From: a virus
Strand: one strand, 5' to 3'
Length of the DNA: 64,000 nt
IMG/VR virus record: IMGVR_UViG_3300042987_002978
Location: 1-64,000 of that record
Within the stretch, counting starts at the first letter, position 1, and each line of letters opens with the position of its first letter. Below are positions 57,628-64,000 of the stretch, in pieces. The notes under the pieces are model-generated. The model worked only from the letters and a program-made list of their open reading frames with translations. It made no database searches and was not told the DNA's origin. The position numbers and the translations under genes were made by a program.

Positions 57628-58302
57628 ATGTTGATTCAGCCGTACGCAATCTACGACAATTTCTTGGATGACCCAAGCGCAGTAATCAGGTCTCTTCGCT
57701 CGCAAAGGTATTACGTGCAGGGACTACCGGATACGGGACAAGTGTCGAACAATGACATACCTCTGGAAATCAACTACGGAGACGAAAGCGTCACCGGAGA
57801 CCCGAGGTTTGGTTCGCCCTACTGGAAGGGCTACAGGACCAGGGACCTGCAAGAAATAGACATGGACAGTTACAACATAATCATGAGCAAGTTGCTTGAG
57901 CACATATTCGGCTCGTTCACATTGGCACAGATTGAGTTTGACGCCGAAACACATTTCCACCTCATGACCAAAGACTTTGTTTTTACTGATACGTGGTTCC
58001 ACTCCGACGCCAGCAAATTCATTGCCGGCGTTTTGTACCTGGCAGAAGACCCTGGTCCGAACAGTGGGACGGCGCTGATGATAAACGGTGAAAAAGTCTC
58101 AATAGAAAACAAGTTCAACAGGTTGATTGTCTATAACGCTGGCTTGACGCACAGCGCAGAAGGCTGTTTCGGGGACTCGCTTGAGAACTGCAGGGCTACG
58201 TTTGTATTTTTTATCCGGAATATCTTGCTGTTCAACGACATATTGGAACAGCAGGAACCGACATCAATGGGCAATCAGCACAATTACATAGGCGGATACT
58301 GA
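57628..58302 (+). CDS. 2OG-Fe(II) oxygenase-like (DUF6445-like) protein
   Basis: 224 residues. W-F-H-S-D supplies H-x-D, N-A-G-L-T-H-S the distal His and N-C-R-A-T the Arg; F-I-A-G-V-L-Y-L-A fits DUF6445-like proteins. ATG follows CGGAGAAAAAT. Followed after 7 bp by the carbamoyltransferase gene, so the two work in one unit. Confidence 0.65.
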   Translation: MLIQPYAIYDNFLDDPSAVIRSLRSQRYYVQGLPDTGQVSNNDIPLEINYGDESVTGDPRFGSPYWKGYRTRDLQEIDMDSYNIIMSKLLEHIFGSFTLAQIEFDAETHFHLMTKDFVFTDTWFHSDASKFIAGVLYLAEDPGPNSGTALMINGEKVSIENKFNRLIVYNAGLTHSAEGCFGDSLENCRATFVFFIRNILLFNDILEQQEPTSMGNQHNYIGGY

Positions 58303-58309
58303 CAGGCCA

Positions 58310-60016
58310 ATGAGAATCGTAGGAATAAGTACCGCGCACGATAGTTCTGTTGCCTCATATTGCGACGGCGAAATTGAGTTCTTCATGAAAGAAGAGCGGA
58401 TTACCAAGCGCAAGAGGGACAAGAACCCATTCGCAGCCATGGTGGAAACGGCCAAATTCTTGGGCAACAAGAAAATCGACGCAGTCGCGGTATCTGCACC
58501 GCACAACACTGATGTCGACAGTTACTTGTTCGCGATAATCGATGCCGCGACAAAGATTTTCAAGACAAACAACATATACAAACTCTTCAACAGCCATCAC
58601 TTGTGCCATGCTTCGTTGGCTTTTTACAACAGTGGATTTGACAATGCTGTCGTGGTAATCGTGGACAGAAACGGCTCGAACAATCCGAATTCAAATATGC
58701 TGCTTTTCGAGTCCGAAACGGTTTTCACCGCGGAATACCCAAGTTCATTCAAGGAAATAAAGAAGAACTACTGGCTTGCGCAGCGCGGGCAAAGTTCTGA
58801 TGCGTTCCTGTTGGAACTCGTTCCCAGAGAGAAAACAAAGAGACCAGGATGTGAAATATCGTACGAGAGTTTGTACGGCATCACCAAGGTCTACGAAACT
58901 GCGACCATTCTCATAGGCGAAGGAATTCTGGAAAACGGCAAGACGATGGGACTTGCTGCATACGGGAACGAAAACCAAGATTTTCCCAATCTGTTTCTTG
59001 ACAACGGCTGTCCCAACGACTCCCTGTTCTCCTATGCGATGAGCAGTCGTGACAATACGCTTGCTGCGATATATAAAGAATACGCAGGCAAGATGACCAA
59101 AACGGTCGACAAAAACGACTATCAGTTTTATGCGGACTATGCGTATCAAGTTCAAAAGCAAACACAAGAACAGGTGGCAAAACTCATTGAGACGGCGGTA
59201 CAGCGAACAGGCATAAAGAACGTTTGCGTCTCTGGTGGTTACGGTTTGAACGTTGTTGCCAACGGCTACTACATATCGAAGTTCCCAGACGTCAATTTCT
59301 TCTTTGAGCCGCTCGCCGATGACACCGGGAACAGCATTGGCGCGGCAATGCTTGTTTATAGAGAATTGTCAAAAGACAAAACCATACGACCGTTGAAGTC
59401 GACTTTCTTCAACGGCCACGAGCCGCATATTTCAGCAGAAGAATTTGACAGGCACCCGATTTCATATGGCAAGGCAACCGTCAACGATGTTGCAAGATTG
59501 TTGGCGGACAACGCAAAACTTGCCATGTTTGCCGGCAAGGCGGAGGGCGGTCCGAGAGCGCTCGGGAACAGGTCGATTTTGTTTTACCCAAATCTTGCCG
59601 ACTCAAAAGACATCGTAAATCGAATTAAGAAACGAGAGTGGTACAGGCCGTTTGCGGCATGTGTCTTGAAAGAAGATGCCTGGGAATACTTTGACATGAT
59701 GTCGCTGACCGAAAGCCCGTACATGACCGTTTCTTTCGACTGCCGCGCCATGACAAAAGAATTGTTTCCGGGGATTGTCCATGTTGACAATTCGTGCAGA
59801 GTGCAGACGGTAGGCGAGGAGAACAAGAACCTACATTCCTTGTTGACGGCAATAAAAGAACTGACTGGTCACGGGTTGTTGTTGAATACAAGTTTCAATT
59901 TGGCCGGCAGCCCGCTGGTTGAAACTATTGACGATGCGATAAAGGTCATGATGGAATCAGAACTTGAATACATCTGGATTCCAGAACACCAGACGCTGCT
60001 AGGCAAGCAGCGATAG
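58310..60016 (+). CDS. NodU/CmcH-type carbamoyltransferase
   Basis: 568 residues, the family length. H-H-L-C-H-A near residue 98 and V-S-G-G-Y-G-L-N-V, then E-G-G-P-R-A-L-G-N-R-S-I, K-R-E-W-Y-R-P-F-A and L-L-N-T-S-F-N are the family landmarks. Enzymes of this type transfer carbamoyl groups to hydroxyls of sugars or antibiotics. Likely decorates a glycan made by the nearby glycosyltransferases. Start ATG at 58310. Confidence 0.85.
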   Translation: MRIVGISTAHDSSVASYCDGEIEFFMKEERITKRKRDKNPFAAMVETAKFLGNKKIDAVAVSAPHNTDVDSYLFAIIDAATKIFKTNNIYKLFNSHHLCHASLAFYNSGFDNAVVVIVDRNGSNNPNSNMLLFESETVFTAEYPSSFKEIKKNYWLAQRGQSSDAFLLELVPREKTKRPGCEISYESLYGITKVYETATILIGEGILENGKTMGLAAYGNENQDFPNLFLDNGCPNDSLFSYAMSSRDNTLAAIYKEYAGKMTKTVDKNDYQFYADYAYQVQKQTQEQVAKLIETAVQRTGIKNVCVSGGYGLNVVANGYYISKFPDVNFFFEPLADDTGNSIGAAMLVYRELSKDKTIRPLKSTFFNGHEPHISAEEFDRHPISYGKATVNDVARLLADNAKLAMFAGKAEGGPRALGNRSILFYPNLADSKDIVNRIKKREWYRPFAACVLKEDAWEYFDMMSLTESPYMTVSFDCRAMTKELFPGIVHVDNSCRVQTVGEENKNLHSLLTAIKELTGHGLLLNTSFNLAGSPLVETIDDAIKVMMESELEYIWIPEHQTLLGKQR

Positions 60017-60025
60017 CCGCAAAGG

Positions 60026-60367
60026 CTATTGATTGTTGGCCGTAAAATCTCCGGTCGTTTCGTCGTAAGTCCAATTTGGCTGGACGACGTTTTTCTGGGT
60101 CGCCTGCATGTGAACGACCTTCGGGTTGGCAGCAAGGGCAGCGGCGAGTTCTGCCGCGAGTTCTTTGTGCGCAACATGGACAGCACCGACAACCCCGTCG
60201 ACGACAAGGGCAAAAAATTCATAGTCTTCTGGGTGCTCGGCAGAAGTACGCACGGCAGGAACCTCGGAATCCACGGCATCCTGGTGATAACGAATCAACT
60301 CTTCAAGAGTCAAATTCTCGATTATCGCTCGCAGTTCTTGTTCTGTGCTCGAATCTAATGCTGCCAT
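60026..60367 (-). CDS. Tail-associated protein, paralogue of 35049-35453
   Basis: 113 residues. N-terminal T-L-E-E-L-I-R-Y-H-Q-D-A and the shared C-terminal module H-K-E-L-A-A-E-L-A-A-A-L-A-A-N-P-K-V, N-W-T-Y-D-E-T-T-G. Convergent with the carbamoyltransferase gene. Function unknown; likely tail-linked by neighbourhood. Confidence 0.6.
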   Translation of the reverse strand: MAALDSSTEQELRAIIENLTLEELIRYHQDAVDSEVPAVRTSAEHPEDYEFFALVVDGVVGAVHVAHKELAAELAAALAANPKVVHMQATQKNVVQPNWTYDETTGDFTANNQ

Positions 60368-60389
60368 GTTGACCCCTTAATAAGGTACA

Positions 60390-60554
60390 TCACCATTTGC
60401 CGATTGGACATGAGGCCAATTTCAGGCGCGTTTTTACGCGCATGAAACACTTGCACTCTTTGCATTGGCCGGTCGGCTTGAAAAAGCGAGGACAGGCCTT
60501 GCATATGTCAAGCCGCTCTTCATGAAAAGGTCGAGATTGCGTTGACCCTGTCAT
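60390..60554 (-). CDS. Zinc-ribbon protein, paralogue of 34817-35080
   Basis: 54 residues. R-L-D-I-C-K-A-C-P-R-F, then Q-C-K-E-C-K-C-F-M-R-V-K-T-R-L and A-S-C-P-I-G-K-W at the end. ATG at 60554 overlaps the TGA of 60551-60865 (ATGA). Same module as near the tail tip, showing a duplicated set of small genes at the two tail regions. Confidence 0.65.
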   Translation of the reverse strand: MTGSTQSRPFHEERLDICKACPRFFKPTGQCKECKCFMRVKTRLKLASCPIGKW

Positions 60555-60865
60555 TGTCCCTCTTCGGTGCCTTCAAGTGCATCAAGATATGCAGGCCATC
60601 TGTGGTTTTCAAAAATCCAAAGGCTTTGAGTCGCATTGATGTATGAATAAATTTTTGTCGGAGGGGGATTGATGCCAGAGTCAGCGGCATCTAAAAATGC
60701 CTCGACCGCAGACCTCAATTCGCTTTTTACGTGCTCTTCAAGTGCTTCAATGAGGCTTTCATCCTTCTCGCACAATTCAACAAGTGCGTCATCGTCAGAA
60801 AGAACGATGAACTCGCCATCGTGAATGATTACCGGACCGTTTGTTGTCGAACGAATTTCAAACAT
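60551..60865 (-). CDS. Hypothetical protein, 104 aa
   Basis: Acidic and helical (L-C-E-K-D-E-S-L-I-E-A-L-E-E-H-V), then P-P-P-T-K-I-Y and a W-I-F-E-N-H-R-W motif. ATG at 60865 follows TAAAGGCAGGAAAA. Small proteins of this type accompany tail-fibre genes of cyanophage-like phages. No family recognised. Confidence 0.6.
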   Translation of the reverse strand: MFEIRSTTNGPVIIHDGEFIVLSDDDALVELCEKDESLIEALEEHVKSELRSAVEAFLDAADSGINPPPTKIYSYINATQSLWIFENHRWPAYLDALEGTEEGQ

Positions 60866-60914
60866 TTTTCCTGCCTTTAATAAGTTATTGCATTATACCA
60901 AAATGGATGGGTTT

Positions 60915-61331
60915 TCAGCCGTTTTCTGTCGCGGCGTACGAGGGTGGATAGTTGCAAGAAGTGGATACCCTTGTGACAACGCTCGTGTTTGTTGGGCATG
61001 AATATGTCGTCGTATAGGTTGGGGAAGCCCCATAACCCCATTCTGGTCTGTGCAGGTTGGCGTTGTCACACGGTCCGCACCAGTTGGTGCAGTTACATCC
61101 ACAACCTTGACCTGCTCCGATGCACCATCCACCGCAATTTGCGCCGCCAGATGGGCAGTAACTGCCGCTTTGCCATGTCCACGCTGTTGCAGAATAATTC
61201 GCCGGGTAGTTGCAAGTCGTTCCGCTCAAAGAAACGATTGCCGTGTTGGTATTGCAGGTATAGAACACGCTCCTGCGGGACAGGCCGAATCTCCTTGCCG
61301 AGCCGCCGCCCAACTTGTTTACGAATGGCAT
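60915..61331 (-). CDS. Cys-rich tail-associated protein
   Basis: 138 residues with two similar parts (C-N-T-N-T-A-I-V-S-L-S-G-T-T-C-N-Y-P and C-P-T-N-T-S-V-V-T-R-V-S-T-S-C-N-Y-P) around a Gly/Cys-rich core (C-G-G-W-C-I-G-A-G-Q-G-C-G-C-N-C). Probably a disulphide-rich fibre or tip component; no family recognised. Confidence 0.6.
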   Translation of the reverse strand: MPFVNKLGGGSARRFGLSRRSVFYTCNTNTAIVSLSGTTCNYPANYSATAWTWQSGSYCPSGGANCGGWCIGAGQGCGCNCTNWCGPCDNANLHRPEWGYGASPTYTTTYSCPTNTSVVTRVSTSCNYPPSYAATENG

Positions 61332-61350
61332 AAGTCCCCTTGTTTAAATA

Positions 61351-62214
61351 TTAGGCGAATCGTGTCTGCGCGGCGAACACGGTGAATGTGGCAGCACCAG
61401 TCTTTACTGCGGTCATGGTGTACATATCCACCGAGTTGGCGTTTCCAGATGTCGGTGCGCCAGTAGAACCCTGCCATTCTGTCGTCACACCAGACGTCGT
61501 TCCGTTGATTTGAATCGATGTCGCGTAGTAGGGAGTCGCGCCGTTGGTGACCATGAACGACGTGGTGGCCATTTCGCCAGTGGCGAGTTTGCTGTCCAAC
61601 GTCGTGGAAGAATTCCAGCGCAGGTTGATGACAAAGTTGGCGGCCGCGTTCGACGTGTAGTAGGTGGTTCCGTTTGCGACATCAACCGCAATCGTTCCCG
61701 TTGCCGCAGTCGCAGAAATTGTGATTGGCTCGATGACCGATGTGGTCTTGACGCTGGAGAAGGTAACTTCACTTGTCGTGCCTACGGCCTGACCAATGGC
61801 AATTGACGCAGAAGAGCCTTCGCCAGGAGTATGAGTGACAGTAACGCCCGTGCCGGCAACTACGTCAGCGACATAGTTTCCGGTTGTGTCGGTACCGAGA
61901 GCGACCGAATTGGCGGCAATCGAGGCGACACCGCCGCTTGTGATTGTCAGGTCTCCGCTTACCTTGCCAAACACGTACGTCGGGATTCTGCTTGCGTCCA
62001 TTTTTCTATTGGCAGAAGCGCTAACGTCGTAAATTGGGATGTCGTCAGCGTCAACTATGTCGGCGTTGATGTCTACTGCGTTTGTAATGTCGATTCCGGC
62101 AAGGGCTGGGATGCCACTGAGCAGTCGCCAGGTGGTGCCGTCCCATTTCCAGGTTCGCTCATCGGCCACATACGTGTCATTTACCGATGGAGAGTTTGGG
62201 AAATCGATTGCCAT
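61351..62214 (-). CDS. Tail-fibre-like protein, 287 aa
   Basis: N-terminal D-F-P-N-S-P-S-V-N-D-T-Y and T-W-K-W-D-G-T-T-W-R-L, a motif seen at the start of many fibre proteins, then beta-rich repeats (T-S-G-G-V-A-S-I-A). Starts ATG at 62214 after GGAGGCGAACA. Located before Cys-rich and small genes. Confidence 0.65.
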   Translation of the reverse strand: MAIDFPNSPSVNDTYVADERTWKWDGTTWRLLSGIPALAGIDITNAVDINADIVDADDIPIYDVSASANRKMDASRIPTYVFGKVSGDLTITSGGVASIAANSVALGTDTTGNYVADVVAGTGVTVTHTPGEGSSASIAIGQAVGTTSEVTFSSVKTTSVIEPITISATAATGTIAVDVANGTTYYTSNAAANFVINLRWNSSTTLDSKLATGEMATTSFMVTNGATPYYATSIQINGTTSGVTTEWQGSTGAPTSGNANSVDMYTMTAVKTGAATFTVFAAQTRFA

Positions 62215-62306
62215 TGTTCGCCTCCAAGTGGTCCCTGTAATTATGACATATCGACGGGGGGACTAGTTAGAAGGGAAAATCGCCCCTTGGTAATAAGGCG
62301 CAAAAA

Positions 62307-62657
62307 TCAGCCAGCGGAGACGGCGACCCATGAGGTCGTATCCTCATCCCAGCGGTATGTTTCCCCGTCGGTTGGATACGGCACCGGTGCCTGCCATCGA
62401 CAGGTTGACTCGTCAAGAATCCATGAAGCAAAACGCTTAGGGATTATGAATGCGTCTCTTTCCTGGTCATACACGCCACCGATAATTGCGTAGTTTTTCC
62501 TGAAAGAACCATTTTCGCAAGTTTCTTTCCAGGTTCCGGTCAGACCAAGAGAAGCGATAAACTGAAGGCCAATTTCTTCAGTTGGGGCATCTTCATCTGA
62601 TACAAGAATGACATTGGTTACAAAATTATTTTCGTCAAGCGAAGCGTAGTATTTCAT
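62307..62657 (-). CDS. Conserved tail-linked protein, 116 aa
   Basis: M-K-Y-Y-A-S-L-D-E-N-N-F-V-T-N-V-I, then G-S-F-R-K-N-Y-A-I-I-G-G-V-Y-D, F-I-I-P-K-R-F-A-S-W-I and T-Y-R-W-D-E-D-T-T-S-W-V: this is the small protein found with tail fibres of cyanophages and pelagiphages. Function unknown. A weak CGCC/GGCG hairpin lies after its stop. Confidence 0.7.
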   Translation of the reverse strand: MKYYASLDENNFVTNVILVSDEDAPTEEIGLQFIASLGLTGTWKETCENGSFRKNYAIIGGVYDQERDAFIIPKRFASWILDESTCRWQAPVPYPTDGETYRWDEDTTSWVAVSAG

Positions 62658-62666
62658 GTCGTAATC

Positions 62667-63440
62667 CTACGGACGGAACCTTACGTAGACGATTCCAGAG
62701 CCGCCACTTTCGCCTCCGCTGCGCACTGCGCCGCCACCTGCCGACCAACGAGTTCCACCACCACCGCCACCAGAGTAACTTCCATTGCCAGGACCAGCAC
62801 CGTTAGAACCGCCCGCACCGTTTCCACCGTTTCTTCCAGAGGTGCCGTTACCGCCACCCATGCCGCCTTGCCCCAGCATCGGACCACCACCACCGCCGCC
62901 AGCACCACGATAAGTATGACCAGCCGGCTGACCGATGAAAGCCGAAATGTCGGTTCCGTTACCGCCATTTTGTCCTTGACCTCCACCGTTCGGGGAGCCA
63001 CCACCGTCGTTACCGCCGCCACCGCCGCCGCCAGTTGAGTTGGTTTGTGAACCAAATGTCGTAGTGCCACCATTGCCGCCGTTGCTACTAAGTGCGCCGC
63101 CACCGCCACCACCACCAATTGTGATGCTTTGATTTGATGTAAGAGTCAGAAGCAAACTTTGACGAACCTGTCCGCCACCGCCACCGCCGCCGCCGGCATC
63201 GCTACCTTCGTTGCAGCCACCTCCTCCTCCACCGCCGCCACACCATAAGACATCAAACTGCCCCGAGCGAGTGACGGTCAGGGTACCAGAACTGGTGAAT
63301 GTCAATAAAGTATATGTCTGTCCGTCGACAGTTATGGATGAGGAACTACCACCAGTGGCAGCGCCGTAAGGGTTGGGCACTGAGCGAAGAGAGCCAAACC
63401 CTCTTCCCGAAGAAGAACCGAATGTTCCAATAATAGGCAT
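62667..63440 (-). CDS. Glycine-rich tail/fibre protein
   Basis: 257 residues, with long Gly runs (G-G-G-G-G-G-G) mixed with Asn, Ser and Thr; begins M-P-I-I-G-T-F-G-S-S-S-G-R-G and ends G-I-V-Y-V-R-F-R-P. Such proteins form shafts or adhesive tips of phage fibres. The frame immediately downstream of a similar incomplete gene. Confidence 0.7.
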   Translation of the reverse strand: MPIIGTFGSSSGRGFGSLRSVPNPYGAATGGSSSSITVDGQTYTLLTFTSSGTLTVTRSGQFDVLWCGGGGGGGGCNEGSDAGGGGGGGGQVRQSLLLTLTSNQSITIGGGGGGGALSSNGGNGGTTTFGSQTNSTGGGGGGGNDGGGSPNGGGQGQNGGNGTDISAFIGQPAGHTYRGAGGGGGGPMLGQGGMGGGNGTSGRNGGNGAGGSNGAGPGNGSYSGGGGGGTRWSAGGGAVRSGGESGGSGIVYVRFRP

Positions 63441-63442
63441 AG

Positions 63443-64000
63443 TTACACCACCACCAAAGAGCCGCTGCCAGTAAACGTGTGAATTGTGTACGAGCCAGAA
63501 GTAGTTTTCGAGCCGCCAGTAATTGTGTAGGCACTTGCGCTTGAGGTCAAGTAGCGAACAATTACGATTCCGGAGCCGCCGCTTAAACCGCCGCCGCCGC
63601 CACCTCCACCGCCGCCAGTGTTTGCCGCTCCTACAGTTGCTCCGTTGCCAGCATCGTAATATCCACCGTTTCCACCACCACCCGCACCACCTGCTTGACT
63701 ACTCGGGTCTTGACTGGCTCCACCACCACCACCGGCACGAGTTACAGAAGAGCCTGTTATGGAAGATGCCCTACCAGAGCCACCTCCACTTGTTCCTCCA
63801 CCTGCAGCGGCACCACCTCCACCACCGGCTGCATCCGCACCGTTTCCGTTTCCACCACCATAACCTTGACTTGCAGTGCCGCCAAATCCGCCAGTTGCGC
63901 CTGAAGATGCACCGCCACCGCCGGAACCACCAGTACCACCGCCACCGCCGTTTCTACGACCGCCACCGCCACCCGTAGAAGTTATCGTATGAAAAACGGA
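63443..64000 (-). CDS. Partial glycine-rich fibre protein, start outside window
   Basis: Open frame of 185 residues running off the right end. Gly-rich core (G-G-S-G-G-G-G-A) then G-I-V-I-V-R-Y-L and a C-terminal I-H-T-F-T-G-S-G-S-L-V-V-V. It is the paralogous neighbour of 62667-63440, and ends 2 bp before its ATG. Confidence 0.65.
   Translation of the reverse strand, partial: SVFHTITSTGGGGGRRNGGGGGTGGSGGGGASSGATGGFGGTASQGYGGGNGNGADAAGGGGGAAAGGGTSGGGSGRASSITGSSVTRAGGGGGASQDPSSQAGGAGGGGNGGYYDAGNGATVGAANTGGGGGGGGGGLSGGSGIVIVRYLTSSASAYTITGGSKTTSGSYTIHTFTGSGSLVVV

Overview
The window is most likely part of a tailed-phage (siphovirus) genome, or a prophage or contig of one, infecting an actinobacterium. 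Evidence for a siphovirus is a tail module in canonical order: major tail protein, a chaperone pair with a probable -1 frameshift, a 1644-residue tape measure, a distal tail protein and a very large tail-tip protein. Evidence for an actinobacterial host is a WhiB-type regulator, a TIGR04338-type metallohydrolase, leaderless genes and -10-centred promoters. Poly-Thr linkers in a surface protein resemble those of Acidimicrobiia; naming that class as host is only a guess. No capsid, portal, terminase or integrase gene was recognised, and no tRNA gene was seen.

Region 1-18.85 kb (all minus strand) holds about 45 small genes, mostly 29-150 residues, few with a known family (KTSB, DUF932/TIGR03299, YubB-like, Xre, ribbon-helix-helix, zinc-finger-like). 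It is not one operon. Nearly every gene or gene pair has its own sigma70-type promoter (TTGnnn-N17-TAnnnT), a short leader with a recurring GGCAATnCC box or a hairpin around it, a Shine-Dalgarno site (or a leaderless start exactly 6 nt after the -10), and a GC-rich hairpin after the stop. Eleven gaps between 0.6 and 20.0 kb also carry a conserved element of about 70 bp, always in the same absolute orientation. A gene-free, promoter-driven, strongly foldable segment lies at 8.59-8.82 kb. A cluster of TGACA/TGTCA palindromes at 13.3-13.4 kb and perfect DnaA boxes at 10.34 kb are candidate control or replication sites.

Region 19.0-22.8 kb (mostly plus) has two zinc-metalloprotease-like genes, a winged-helix-like gene, two 2OG-Fe(II) oxygenases, an HNH endonuclease and a HAD-like protein. 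Region 22.8-32.5 kb (minus, tightly overlapping ATGA junctions) is a replication/recombination/regulation operon: SpeD-like enzyme, WhiB, RusA resolvase, CmoA-like methyltransferase, ParB-methyltransferase fusion, tandem-ParB protein, helicase-loader-like and replication-initiator-like proteins, HIRAN protein and a possible annealing protein.

Region 32.5-46.6 kb holds a GT61-type glycosyltransferase and a two-part 2OG oxygenase directly downstream of the tail-tip gene, whose product ends in PVT/PPVT repeats, then the tail genes. Region 46.7-50.9 kb has lysis genes (VanY-type endolysin, two holin-like proteins) and a SMARCAL1-like helicase. Region 50.9-60.0 kb has a 1077-residue membrane-anchored C-type-lectin protein, two GT4-like glycosyltransferases, three 2OG oxygenases and a carbamoyltransferase. 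Region 60.0-64.0 kb holds tail-fibre-associated and glycine-rich genes. The pairing of Pro/Thr-rich surface proteins with prolyl-hydroxylase-like oxygenases and glycosyltransferases at two loci suggests phage-encoded hydroxylation and glycosylation of virion or surface proteins (inference).
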